A stretch of 52,059 bases of DNA from Bacteroidetes bacterium GWF2_40_14 (GTDB lineage Bacteria > Bacteroidota > Bacteroidia > Bacteroidales > UBA932), in NCBI GenBank assembly GCA_001769195.1, contig MEOK01000037.1:1-52059 (forward strand), in the 5' to 3' direction. A program made the translations under genes and the position numbers. Shown here piece by piece: positions 16,563 through 26,035 of the stretch. Under the pieces are notes generated by a model. That model saw only the letters and a list, made by a program, of their open reading frames with translations, did no database searches and was not told where the DNA came from. Position 1 is the first letter of the stretch. The number at the start of each line of letters is the position of its first letter.

Positions 16563-17687
16563 TTATTTAACATTATTTAAATAGCCAATTATTTTGTCTC
16601 TATGAGATTCACAATCAATTGTATTTCGGATTTTAAATAGTTTTATTTTACTTATATATGATGGCAATGATAAACGTCTTCGCAGAGCATTTAAAATCCG
16701 AGTTGAGTAAGGTAAAAATAGATTTATAAGAATTCTTCCTTGAGTGATATTATAATCGTCAACTTTTTGCTTCAGTAAGATATCATTACTAATAATCGAG
16801 TTTAATTGAGCAATTCTTTTTAAAAAATCCGTTTTATTCTTTATTGGTATTACACCAGGTAGTTCATTCCCTTGAATATATGGAATTAATTCAAAATTGA
16901 TCTCATCATCAACGAAATTTAAACGAACCATGTACCCTTCGTTCCAATCCGCATTGCGGTGTCCGTCCCAATCAAAACAAAAATTTCCTAACCCATAAAA
17001 GATCGGCTTTTTCTTGTATATTTCATAACCACTGTAACAATGTTGATGATGATTAATTACCGCATCAGCTCCTGCATCTACAAAAAAACGATAGGTTTCT
17101 TTCATACGTGGACTTGGCAATTGAAAGTGTTCATGCCCTCCATGTACAATTATAATCACATAATCAGCTTGTTTTTTAGCTTCAAATATTTGATAATAAT
17201 TTCTTATTGGATTTAAAGGATTAGCACCCCCGGTTTTATTAGTAGCAATTGAAAATTCATGTTCACAAAAATTAATAAATGCAAACAGTTTACCATTCAA
17301 ATTTTTGAAAGAACATTGTTCTGCATTGTTAAGATTTGTACCACCTCCAACAATATTAAAACCATATTGTTGGAAAGTAGAAAGTGTATCCCGAATTCCT
17401 TCTTCTCCAAAATCATAGATATGATTATTGGCTAGTGTAACCATGTCAAATCCACTATATTTTATAGCTTCAATTGCCTTTGAAGAACATTTTAAATTGG
17501 GGCCACGTTTTTCAATTGGTTTTGCTTTATCCAACACTATTGCACTCTCAAAGTTTACAATGGAATAGTCAGCTGATTCAATTAATGGTCGTATAGTTCC
17601 AAAAATATCTGTATAATTTCCTTCTTCGATCAAGCTTTCAACTCTCCCGTGTGGACAATAATCACCTGCTATTAAAACGTTTGTCAT
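16563..17687 (-). CDS. CapA/PgsA-like metallophosphatase-fold protein
   Basis: A 374-residue protein of the bacterial capsule synthesis (PGA_cap) family, a metallophosphatase-like fold. Motifs include IAGDYCPHG (6-14), NFESAI, TLANNHIYDFGEEG, IVHGGHEHF and a metal-site-like HHQHCYSGYEIY followed by FYGLGNF. CapA/PgsA takes part in poly-gamma-glutamate synthesis in Bacillus; homologues in polysaccharide loci have no settled role. No signal peptide is evident, so it is probably cytoplasmic here. The next gene downstream encodes a glycosyltransferase and a TupA-like ATP-grasp protein lies just upstream, which makes an amino-acid or amide substituent possible. Confidence 0.82.
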   Translation of the reverse strand: MTNVLIAGDYCPHGRVESLIEEGNYTDIFGTIRPLIESADYSIVNFESAIVLDKAKPIEKRGPNLKCSSKAIEAIKYSGFDMVTLANNHIYDFGEEGIRDTLSTFQQYGFNIVGGGTNLNNAEQCSFKNLNGKLFAFINFCEHEFSIATNKTGGANPLNPIRNYYQIFEAKKQADYVIIIVHGGHEHFQLPSPRMKETYRFFVDAGADAVINHHQHCYSGYEIYKKKPIFYGLGNFCFDWDGHRNADWNEGYMVRLNFVDDEINFELIPYIQGNELPGVIPIKNKTDFLKRIAQLNSIISNDILLKQKVDDYNITQGRILINLFLPYSTRILNALRRRLSLPSYISKIKLFKIRNTIDCESHRDKIIGYLNNVK

Positions 17688-17831
17688 ATTGTTGTTTTGT
17701 AAAATAATTTAGTTTAATTTGAGATATTTAGATTCTCTTTTGAAAATAAATAAATTAAAAAAGTTACCCAATAGTAAATGGTCGATCTAATATTGCGCAA
17801 ACTATTATTACATAAAATTTGGCATTAGAAG

Positions 17832-18758
17832 CTATTTTTGAACTGGAAGGGGTAATTTTATCAAATTGCCAAATTTATAGTCCCACACCGAAGGTGAGAA
17901 TCCACCTAATCCGCTTGTTGGTGTAAATGTTATTTCCCCAAAAAAAATTTGTCCGTTGATATTATATAAGTCTATTCGAACAAATGGTATATTTTTACAT
18001 AATATACCAGCGATTTGTATCATTTTTTTGAAATGAAGTGGGGACTCCTGTTTAACTTCAGAATATGGATAAACTTCTGGTTCATGAAAATCTTGATGGC
18101 ACCACTCTGTATCATAAAAATCTATCGTTGTTTTGGATTGTCGTCCAGCAATTATTTGACAATATCTCACTTTGCCATTAAAGCAAAAAAATTTATAGTC
18201 TTTCAATTCAACACCACTTTCATCTACCATGTACTTTTCAACAAGTACTCTTGGTTTAACGTTTTTATATGGCCACTCTCTCAAATCATAGTAATAATTA
18301 TATTTTAATAATTTATTAATTTTCCGTCGTGTGGCTTTTATGTCCAGTTTGGATTTATCTCTACAAATAATAACTCCACCGCTATCATGTGTACATTTTA
18401 ATGCAAACTGTTCAGGTAATTTGTTAAAATCAATATCATCAAATTTATCCCAAACACCAATTGTTGGAATAATAAATTCTTCACCAATAATGTTTGCTAC
18501 ATATTTTTTTGCTTCATATTTATCAACCATTAATGTATATTCCGATTTTCTGTCATATAGTTTCAACCATTGAAGTTTTTCACTAAAAGTTATTGGATTT
18601 TTTAAATTTAATTTTCTACCAAATCTGCTGTAAAATAAAAGTCGCAAACACAGGCGGTCAGAAAGTAAAAACTTAAACCGAAATAAAAACCATACAGGGA
18701 TAATTAATGGATCTGTAATAGTCCTCTTTAATCTACTTTTACCATTTTTCATAAACAA
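17832..18758 (-). CDS. TupA-like ATP-grasp protein
   Basis: A 308-residue protein of the TupA-like ATP-grasp family, recognised by FSEKLQWLKLYDR, VDKYEAKKYVANIIG, FALKCTHDSGGVIICRDK, VLVEKYM and C-terminal GEITFTPTSGLGGFSP. TupA itself is linked to teichuronopeptide synthesis, which suggests ligation of an amino acid to a uronic-acid-containing glycan; others in the family are annotated as glycosyltransferases. The second Met (18752) is an alternative start. The neighbouring CapA-like gene and a predicted HexNAcA supply fit an amidated uronic acid. This is inference. Confidence 0.8.
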   Translation of the reverse strand: MFMKNGKSRLKRTITDPLIIPVWFLFRFKFLLSDRLCLRLLFYSRFGRKLNLKNPITFSEKLQWLKLYDRKSEYTLMVDKYEAKKYVANIIGEEFIIPTIGVWDKFDDIDFNKLPEQFALKCTHDSGGVIICRDKSKLDIKATRRKINKLLKYNYYYDLREWPYKNVKPRVLVEKYMVDESGVELKDYKFFCFNGKVRYCQIIAGRQSKTTIDFYDTEWCHQDFHEPEVYPYSEVKQESPLHFKKMIQIAGILCKNIPFVRIDLYNINGQIFFGEITFTPTSGLGGFSPSVWDYKFGNLIKLPLPVQK

Positions 18759-18834
18759 AATGCTGTTATTAATTGATTAATTCTGAAATGTACGCTTCCA
18801 TTAAGACATTCTCAATCATTTGATAAATAGTTTA

Positions 18835-19965
18835 TTACTTAAAGTTGGGATAGATTACATCAATGAATTTTTGGGCTTCAGTTCTATAATTGAAATATTT
18901 CATTGCTACTTCATATCCTTTCTTTCCAATTATTTTAGATTCATCAGGGTGTGTGAGTACCCATTCTATTTTATTCGCAATATCACGTATATTCCCTGGC
19001 TGAGCAATCAAAGTGCTATCTTTGTCTTTTAAAAAAAGGTCAATATCTCCGACGTTAGTTATAACAGTAGGATTTCCAGTCAAAAGATATTCACCTAATT
19101 TTGTTGGGAACCCAAAATTAAATATTGTAATAGGACGCGATAAAATCAGAGTTTCAGCATTTATCAACAATTTTGGCATATCTTCAGATGAAATACTCCC
19201 GGTAAAAATTATGCGACTCTCTAAATTATTCTCCTTTATATAATTCAAATATTCATCCTTTTCGATACTCCGTATTATTTTGCCTATTAAACATAGTTTA
19301 ATTTCACTATTTTTTTCAGTAACTATCTTAAATGCTCTAAGTAGATCATCAACTCCATCTTTTTTATTTCCTATACTACCGCAATAGGCGATATACCGTT
19401 CTTTACCAATTTCTTTTGGTATTCCCTTGAATCGGTTTGGATCAACTACCATATTTACAATATGAATGTTTTCTTTTTTGACTCCCATATCTGAAAAATA
19501 ATCCTTTAAATGCGTTGAAATCACGAATAATCCGTTCAACTTTTTGCATTTATTCACATATAATTTTCGGTTTATTGTTCTTACAGCCTTAGGATGTTCA
19601 GTCCTTTCATGATAAACGTTTATTTTTTTAAATAGAGAAAAAATAAATAAATAGTTCATCGCACCGAAAAGGAGAACATTATCATTACTTTTTAAAGACC
19701 TGACAAATTGAAGAACAGGATAAATCGATAAGATAAATTGCAAATAATAATTACCGTATTTTATCTTGATTTTTGAATCTACCCTTAAGGAAATAAATGA
19801 TACATTTCCAAAATCAATGGGTAATTTAGTGCTATTATCTGAGCGAATAAAAACTACTCTCGTTTTCACTCCAAGCTCTTCAAATCCTTTAACAAATGCC
19901 AATAATCTGTTTGTTGCAGCACTATTAGGAGAATAATCATCCTTTATAACATACAGTTTATTCAT
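18835..19965 (-). CDS. Family 4 glycosyltransferase
   Basis: A 376-residue GT-B enzyme. The N-terminus (MNKLYVIKDDYSPNSAATN) is the acceptor-domain first strand; the C-terminal domain begins near IAYCGSIGNKKDGVDDLL and has FGFPTKLGEYLLTGNPTVIT as EX7E-like donor site. The frame could start nine codons earlier at 19992, overlapping the FnlC gene by 16 bp. ATG at 19965 lies 11 bp after the FnlC stop and starts the conserved strand, so I prefer it. Its place next to fnlC makes L-FucNAc a candidate donor sugar, by context only. Confidence 0.85.
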   Translation of the reverse strand: MNKLYVIKDDYSPNSAATNRLLAFVKGFEELGVKTRVVFIRSDNSTKLPIDFGNVSFISLRVDSKIKIKYGNYYLQFILSIYPVLQFVRSLKSNDNVLLFGAMNYLFIFSLFKKINVYHERTEHPKAVRTINRKLYVNKCKKLNGLFVISTHLKDYFSDMGVKKENIHIVNMVVDPNRFKGIPKEIGKERYIAYCGSIGNKKDGVDDLLRAFKIVTEKNSEIKLCLIGKIIRSIEKDEYLNYIKENNLESRIIFTGSISSEDMPKLLINAETLILSRPITIFNFGFPTKLGEYLLTGNPTVITNVGDIDLFLKDKDSTLIAQPGNIRDIANKIEWVLTHPDESKIIGKKGYEVAMKYFNYRTEAQKFIDVIYPNFK

Positions 19966-19976
19966 ATATACACAAT

Positions 19977-21110
19977 TTAGTATTCTCTCCAAACTACCCG
20001 GTTAATATAATCTGTATATGATAGAATAATTCTTACGATCTTGTCACTGACGTTAGGCATAGTATATTCATAAACATGGCAAAGATATTTTTCACTCAAG
20101 TGCGGCTTCTGCAATTCCAACAATCCTTGCAATATTCTTTCAGCGTTAAGCCCAACCATCATTACACTTGCTTCCTCCATGGCCTCAGGTCGTTCATGTG
20201 CCTCACGAATGTTTAATGCCTTGAACCCCAGAATGGAAGATTCTTCGCTTATGGTGCCACTATCGCTTAGCACTACATTTGCATTTAATTGAAGTTGATT
20301 GTAATCACATAATCCCATAGGCTTCATCAGCCTTACATTCTGATTGAATTTTACCAAATTCTTTTCGATCATTTTTCGAGTACGGGGATGCGTCGAAACT
20401 ATGACAGGATAGTCATAGGTTTCTGCAATAACATTTAAAATATTAACCAATTTATTGAAATGTTTTTCGTTAGCGATATTTTCTTCACGGTGTGCTGATA
20501 TCACAAAATATTTCCCTTTTTCAAGACCGAGCTTTTCAAGTATGTCAGAGGCTTTAATTTTAGGCATATATTGATTTAAGACCTCAAACATGGGGCTGCC
20601 AGTTTTAATGATCCGGTCAGCTGGTATTCCTTCTTTCAATAGATATTCGCGTGCTATACTACTATAAGGAAGATTGATATCGCTTATATGATCAACAATT
20701 TTTCTATTGGATTCTTCAGGAACTCTCTGGTCGAAACAACGGTTTCCTGCCTCCATATGGAAGATAGGTATATGACGTTTCTTTGCTGCAATTGCAGCTA
20801 GACTCGAGTTTGTATCTCCAAGGACAAGAAATGCCTCTGGATTAACTACTTCAAGAATCGGATCAATATTGATAAGAATTTGTCCTGCGGTAGTTGTTGC
20901 ATTGCTGCATGCTGCATTAATAAAATAGTCGGGATTTCTAAGCCCTAAATCCTCAAAAAAGATTTCGTTTAGCTCGTAATCATAATTCTGACCTGTATGA
21001 ACCAGAATGTGTTCAATTGCCGGACTTGCATCAAGTTTCTGAATGACACAGGCCAAACGGATGATTTCCGGTCGTGTGCCAACAACGGTCATGACTTTAA
21101 GTTTCTTCAT
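19977..21110 (-). CDS. fnlC: UDP-HexNAc 2-epimerase, FnlC/CapG type
   Basis: A 377-residue non-hydrolysing UDP-HexNAc 2-epimerase (GT-B-like fold). Motifs: VGTRPEIIRLACVIQKL (residues 9-25), HTGQNYDYELNEIFFEDLGL, HMEAGNRCFDQRVPEESNRK, SDSGTISEESSILG and IREAHERPEAMEE. In the FnlABC/CapEFG pathway it converts UDP-2-acetamido-2,6-dideoxy-L-talose to UDP-L-FucNAc. Its place right after the FnlB and FnlA homologues (9 and 36 bp gaps) identifies it as FnlC rather than WecB. Confidence 0.9.
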   Translation of the reverse strand: MKKLKVMTVVGTRPEIIRLACVIQKLDASPAIEHILVHTGQNYDYELNEIFFEDLGLRNPDYFINAACSNATTTAGQILINIDPILEVVNPEAFLVLGDTNSSLAAIAAKKRHIPIFHMEAGNRCFDQRVPEESNRKIVDHISDINLPYSSIAREYLLKEGIPADRIIKTGSPMFEVLNQYMPKIKASDILEKLGLEKGKYFVISAHREENIANEKHFNKLVNILNVIAETYDYPVIVSTHPRTRKMIEKNLVKFNQNVRLMKPMGLCDYNQLQLNANVVLSDSGTISEESSILGFKALNIREAHERPEAMEEASVMMVGLNAERILQGLLELQKPHLSEKYLCHVYEYTMPNVSDKIVRIILSYTDYINRVVWREY

Positions 21111-21119
21111 GTCTAAAAT

Positions 21120-22262
21120 TTATACTTTTTCAAAAAACGTATCTGGGTTATTGGGGTCAAAACACTTGTTTGACCACATAAAGGTGACCATATCAGTATC
21201 ACCGATGTTCTCTATGTTGTGGGTGTAGCCTACGGGAATGTCCACAATTTCCAGTTTGTTCCCCGAGACGAAGTACTCATTCACCTCTTCGGAATTCACC
21301 TCACGTAAACGGATTACCCCTTTTCCGTTTACCACCAGGAACTTCTCTATACAGGAGTGATGCCAGTGATTGCCCCTGCATATATGCGGATGGGCGATGT
21401 TGATGGAGAACTGTCCTCTATCTTTTATGCGGAAAATTTCAGTAAAACTACCCCGAGTATCAATGTTCTCTTTCAATGAATAACTCAGTTTGTTTCCCGG
21501 AAGGTAAGACATGTAAGTAGCATAGAGTTTAAAGGTAAAGGCGTCTGCCATATTGGGAACACTCAGATTTTCCCTGCTTGCCTTGAAGGAGTAAAGCAAA
21601 TCTACTATGTTTCCCAATGTGACGGTATGTACGGTAGGGACAAAGCAGTAATCAACCTCTCTGTGTTCGTTGCCTTGTAATGCACCAATCAACTCTTCCA
21701 TCACATCGTCAATATAAACCAGATGCAGCATATTGTCTCTGTTGCTGATAGTGATAGGCAGGTCATTTACTATATTGTGACAAAAAGTTGCTACACCACT
21801 GTTGTAATTTGGTCGGCACCATTTACCGAATATGTTGGGGAAACGGTAAACAAATACTTTTGCGCCAGTCTCTTTTGCATAGGTAAACACCAGGTCTTCC
21901 CCCGCTTTCTTGGATTGTCCGTAAGGGTTATTCAGCGCTGCCTGAGTAGAGGATGATATCATCAAGGGACATGTGTTTCCATACTTCTTTAATGTATTTA
22001 TTAAGGTGGAAGTAAAGTTAAAGTTTCCTTCATTAAACTCCTTAAGCTCACTCGTGCGATTTACTCCTGCAAGGTTAAATACAAAATCTGCCTCCTTACA
22101 ATAGATGTCTAACTCCATGGGATCATTGTCAATATCGTATTCAAATAAAGAAATGTCGATACTGATCGGGTAGTTTTTTGCTTTTCCGTCCCGGATATTC
22201 TTAAGTTCAGCAATAAGGTTTTTTCCAACAAATCCCTTTGCACCTGTTATTAAGATGTTCAT
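21120..22262 (-). CDS. fnlB: FnlB/CapF-type bifunctional sugar reductase with cupin domain
   Basis: A 380-residue two-domain enzyme, close to the usual length of CapF. Residues 1-240 form an extended SDR (ITGAKGFVGKNL; MISSSTQAALNNPYGQSKKA with YxxxK). Residues from about 250 form a zinc cupin, with histidines in HPHICRGNHWHHSCIEKF near 290. In CapF the cupin domain epimerises C3 and the SDR domain reduces C4 of the product of CapE, giving UDP-6-deoxy-L-TalNAc. It is the middle gene of the fnlA-fnlB-fnlC trio. Confidence 0.92.
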   Translation of the reverse strand: MNILITGAKGFVGKNLIAELKNIRDGKAKNYPISIDISLFEYDIDNDPMELDIYCKEADFVFNLAGVNRTSELKEFNEGNFNFTSTLINTLKKYGNTCPLMISSSTQAALNNPYGQSKKAGEDLVFTYAKETGAKVFVYRFPNIFGKWCRPNYNSGVATFCHNIVNDLPITISNRDNMLHLVYIDDVMEELIGALQGNEHREVDYCFVPTVHTVTLGNIVDLLYSFKASRENLSVPNMADAFTFKLYATYMSYLPGNKLSYSLKENIDTRGSFTEIFRIKDRGQFSINIAHPHICRGNHWHHSCIEKFLVVNGKGVIRLREVNSEEVNEYFVSGNKLEIVDIPVGYTHNIENIGDTDMVTFMWSNKCFDPNNPDTFFEKV

Positions 22263-22298
22263 AGTGATTTTTTATTTGCTTTTGTTTTCGTTTACTTT

Positions 22299-23327
22299 CT
22301 AAAGCTCTTGGAGTCCTAAATCTTCTCGTACAAAATTCAGTTTGAGCAGTAACTCTTTCATTTCCTCTACATCCAACCTAATGGTGTTGTGTGAATGGTA
22401 ATCCTCTTTCTTTGCTATCTCAGGATTTCCCTCGAGGAAGTATTTATCATAGTTTAAGTCGCGTGTGTCACAAGGAATCCTGAAATAGTTGTTTAAATCA
22501 ATCGCCATTGCTATCTCTTCACGTGTGATGAGTGTTTCGTAAAGCTTCTCGCCGTGACGAGTGCCAATCACTTTGACTTCCACATTGGAATTATACAGCT
22601 CCTTTAGTGCAGTAGCCAGCGTAGCAAGTGTTGCTGCCGGAGATTTCTGAACAAATAGGTCCCCGTTCTTTCCGTTCTGCCATGCAAAGATAACCAAGTC
22701 CACCGCTTCATCCAGTGTCATCATAAACCGTGTCATATTTGGGTCTGTGATAGCAATGGATTTTCCCGCCTTTATTTGTTTCACCCAAAGCGGAATAACA
22801 CTCCCCCGACTTGCCATCACATTGCCATAACGGGTACAGCAAATGGTTGTAGCAGAACCTTCGCCTAGCTGTCTTCCTTTCGCAATGGCCACCTTCTCCA
22901 TCATCGCTTTAGAGATGCCCATCGCATTGATGGGGTATGCAGCTTTGTCGGTTGAGAGCACTACCACGTTCTTCACTTTGTGCGCAATAGCAGAATCCAA
23001 TACATTATTAGTGCCTATCACATTCGTCTGGACTGCTTGCATCGGGAAAAACTCGCAGGAAGGAACCTGCTTCAGTGCAGCAGCAGAGAAAATGTAATCT
23101 ACCCCTGCCATAGCATCGTCAACCGAACGCAGATCACGTACATCGCCAATGTAAAATTTAATTTTTGGATTTTGCAGGTCACGCCGCATATCATCCTGCT
23201 TCTTCTCGTCTCTGCTGAATACTCTGATTTCCTTGACATCGCTGTTTAAAAAACGTCTCAGTACAGCATTACCGAAAGAACCAGTACCTCCTGTAATAAG
23301 CAAGGTTTTGTTATCAAATATGGACAT
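22299..23327 (-). CDS. fnlA: FnlA/CapE-type UDP-GlcNAc 4,6-dehydratase/5-epimerase
   Basis: A 342-residue soluble dehydratase of the Polysacc_synt_2 SDR family. It shows ITGGTGSFGNAVL (residues 11-23), VFSRDEKKQDDMR, SAAALKQVPSCEFFPMQAVQ and STDKAAYPINAMGISKAMME. Met replaces the catalytic Tyr in the xMxxxK motif, as in CapE and FlaA1. It performs the first committed step from UDP-GlcNAc to UDP-L-FucNAc. It follows the Wzx flippase gene by 25 bp and precedes fnlB. Confidence 0.93.
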   Translation of the reverse strand: MSIFDNKTLLITGGTGSFGNAVLRRFLNSDVKEIRVFSRDEKKQDDMRRDLQNPKIKFYIGDVRDLRSVDDAMAGVDYIFSAAALKQVPSCEFFPMQAVQTNVIGTNNVLDSAIAHKVKNVVVLSTDKAAYPINAMGISKAMMEKVAIAKGRQLGEGSATTICCTRYGNVMASRGSVIPLWVKQIKAGKSIAITDPNMTRFMMTLDEAVDLVIFAWQNGKNGDLFVQKSPAATLATLATALKELYNSNVEVKVIGTRHGEKLYETLITREEIAMAIDLNNYFRIPCDTRDLNYDKYFLEGNPEIAKKEDYHSHNTIRLDVEEMKELLLKLNFVREDLGLQEL

Positions 23328-23352
23328 ATCTATTTAGTAATTTTAATTATAT

Positions 23353-24741
23353 TTATTTATTCCAAACGCCTTTAGCGGTATCATTTAGTAGTCTATATGC
23401 CTGGATGGGAGAAAAGATAGCTGAAATTGAATACGCAACAATTGTAGCTAGAACAACGCCAATTGCTCCTAAATTTAAGACAACAGATAATAAGTAAGCT
23501 AAGGGAATATTTATTAAAGCCATACAAACTGTTATTATGGTTTGTAATCTTATTTTACCAATACCATTTATAAAGAAATCATAAATACGTATCCACATAT
23601 CTAATAACACCATTATTGCAACACAAAAAGTCATTTGCAATGGAACATCTCCTTTCTCTCCTATCCAAAACTTAAAAAAGAAGGGCGAAATAATTACAAC
23701 CAGAACGGCCCCAATTAACATTAGAAAGTATATCTGCCTTATCTTTTTTATAGTTTTTTTTATCCATTCAATCCTTCCCAACTGCCACGCTTCAGTATAT
23801 GCTGACCACAATGGAGTTATTACAATAGTATATGCCAATGTGAAATAAGAAAACAAGCTGAATGCCAGGGAATAATATGCGACACTTGAAGGATCCACAA
23901 ATTGCGAGATTAATATATTATTACTTGAATTAATGACTAGCAGTGATAATTGAATGAAGAAGAATTTTAATCCGAGACTTAGAATATCAGGGATGTACTT
24001 AAAATCTATATATTTTATTTTAGGGACAAGTTTATATTTCGAAAACATAAAAAATACAAGAGAAGCAATAAGAGGTGTCAAGGCAGAAATACTACTTTGA
24101 ACCGCTCCGACGTTTAACAGTGTTATATTCGAAGAATATTTCAAATAAATAATAATAATTAGAAATACAATCTTTCCCAATAATCCTGAAATATCCACCC
24201 AATATGATCTTTGAAGAGCATAAAAGATTTTATTTATTATTGAAGCAGCAAATCGAATGGCAAATGTGCTAAATACGATCAAGGCCAATAGATTCAGTTC
24301 GTTTAAATCTATTTCTTTGGCATTTAATATTGCTGACCAATTTAAAACTTTAAACAACAGCAGATATATAATAATAAATGATACTGAAATGAGGCTTAAG
24401 ATAAAATATGATGTTGAAATATATATTCTGGACAATTCAATTTTGCCATGGGTATATGCTTCAGTCAAACGATTTCTTAAACCCTGAGCTATTCCAAAAT
24501 CAAAAAGATCAATCCAAACTATTATTGAAGTTAAAGTAGCATATACGCCATATTGATACTTGTCAAGGTAGTTATAAACAATAGGAAGTGTAATTATTGA
24601 AATTGCCATATTCAATCCTTTGGCTATAAAAGATATAAGGGAATTTTTAACGATCATTTTTGTTCTCGATTTATCCCCCTGATCGGTATCATTGCCCTTA
24701 AGATACGTCTTTATCGTTGTGATAAGATTTGTTAAAATCAT
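23353..24741 (-). CDS. wzx: Repeat-unit flippase (Wzx, MOP superfamily)
   Basis: A 462-residue polytopic membrane protein with about twelve hydrophobic segments and the N-terminal pattern of the polysaccharide-specific transporter family (VKNSLISFIAKGLNMAISII, YLDKYQYGVYATLTS, GLRNRLTEAY). It would move the undecaprenyl-diphosphate-linked repeat unit across the inner membrane to Wzy. Some 35 polar residues precede the first membrane segment, so a start at Met29 (MIVKNSL) is possible. The call rests on topology, family pattern and context. Confidence 0.9.
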   Translation of the reverse strand: MILTNLITTIKTYLKGNDTDQGDKSRTKMIVKNSLISFIAKGLNMAISIITLPIVYNYLDKYQYGVYATLTSIIVWIDLFDFGIAQGLRNRLTEAYTHGKIELSRIYISTSYFILSLISVSFIIIYLLLFKVLNWSAILNAKEIDLNELNLLALIVFSTFAIRFAASIINKIFYALQRSYWVDISGLLGKIVFLIIIIYLKYSSNITLLNVGAVQSSISALTPLIASLVFFMFSKYKLVPKIKYIDFKYIPDILSLGLKFFFIQLSLLVINSSNNILISQFVDPSSVAYYSLAFSLFSYFTLAYTIVITPLWSAYTEAWQLGRIEWIKKTIKKIRQIYFLMLIGAVLVVIISPFFFKFWIGEKGDVPLQMTFCVAIMVLLDMWIRIYDFFINGIGKIRLQTIITVCMALINIPLAYLLSVVLNLGAIGVVLATIVAYSISAIFSPIQAYRLLNDTAKGVWNK

Positions 24742-24859
24742 ATTTCCTGTGAATAGATACTAGTTTAATTGAATGAATCCGAAACTTGGAGATCAAACAA
24801 GAATTTGCTTAACAAAGGGACATATCCCAATTTTTTTGGAAAAAATGCAAGTCCATTCA

Positions 24860-26032
24860 TCATTTGATGAATTTATATAATTCACTGCATAAATTGTGAT
24901 AATTGAAGTTATGATATGCAAAATCTTTACCGTTTGTGCCAATTCTGTGTCTCATATTTGAATCAGAGAAAAGTAAAGAAAAGGCATCAGATATTGTTTC
25001 CGGCAAATTGTCATTAATAAAAAATACATTATTGTTGTGTGTAAGGTAGTACGTGAAGTCATCAGAAGCAACCATCAAAACTGGATTTCCTGAAAAAAGA
25101 TATTCAACAACCTTTGAGGAAAGTCCTCCGGTATAATAACTATTAGCACCTTTTGCCACTACCAATAACGATGCATTAACCAGGTAATTGACGTAAACAG
25201 ATCGATTAATTTCTCCAGTAAAAACCACAGAATCTTGCATCTTATTTTTTTCCACTATCTCTCGAAGCTTATACTGATAGTCTTGATTAGATATTCTTCC
25301 AACAAAAATCATTTTTACATGAGGATTGTCTTTGTGAAAATCTGCAAATGCATATAAGATATTTGATAAACCATCCTTTTCATCAGAATGAATACTTCCA
25401 CAATATGCTATATATGAATCTGTTGTTGTTTTTTTGCATTCTAAAATATCCTCAAACAACATTGTAGCGGGTATAACAATACTATCCATTTTATCATTTA
25501 ACAATGACTTATAGTTCTCTTCCAAGGTTTTTGTTTCAAATACAAATTGGTCAATAAACTTGCAATATTTTTTAAATCTCACCCTTCTATTATTATCATC
25601 AATTACCTTAATGTATTCAGGAAATTCACAAGCAGTAAAAACGACCTTGGCTTTATAATAGTGACAAATAGCTGAAAAGATGTAAAAACTTCGATTAGTG
25701 TGGGTAAAAAAAATGACACTTAAATCATACTTTTTAGCTAATTTTCTGATAAAAGATCTGAACTTAAATATTACAAAAAAATGTAATTCGCAATATCTCA
25801 ATATTTTATTTGAACTAAAATGCACCTTATTTAATAAATATGAATAAGGTACACCTTCATAAACGCCTTGGGGGGCAATTTTATAGATTGGTTTAAGATT
25901 TGGGAAGAGACAAACCAGTTCACTATCTCCACCATTTTCATTGAATCCTTTTATGTAAGTAATCATCGTATTGGAAGATGCGTTACCATAAGGAAAGGGA
26001 GATGTGGAAATTAATAATATTTTTTTATCCAT
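24860..26032 (-). CDS. Family 4 glycosyltransferase
   Basis: A 390-residue GT-B glycosyltransferase. The C-terminal domain starts at IAYCGSIHSDEKDGLSNILY, very like the glycosyltransferase at 18835-19965 (IAYCGSIGNKKDGVDDLL), and the donor motif is GGLSSKVVEYLFSGNPVLMV. The two are probably paralogues. Its ATG abuts the truncated end of the DegT pseudogene, suggesting a deletion that brought the gene to its present position. Donor unknown. Confidence 0.86.
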   Translation of the reverse strand: MDKKILLISTSPFPYGNASSNTMITYIKGFNENGGDSELVCLFPNLKPIYKIAPQGVYEGVPYSYLLNKVHFSSNKILRYCELHFFVIFKFRSFIRKLAKKYDLSVIFFTHTNRSFYIFSAICHYYKAKVVFTACEFPEYIKVIDDNNRRVRFKKYCKFIDQFVFETKTLEENYKSLLNDKMDSIVIPATMLFEDILECKKTTTDSYIAYCGSIHSDEKDGLSNILYAFADFHKDNPHVKMIFVGRISNQDYQYKLREIVEKNKMQDSVVFTGEINRSVYVNYLVNASLLVVAKGANSYYTGGLSSKVVEYLFSGNPVLMVASDDFTYYLTHNNNVFFINDNLPETISDAFSLLFSDSNMRHRIGTNGKDFAYHNFNYHNLCSELYKFIK

Positions 26033-26035
26033 GGT

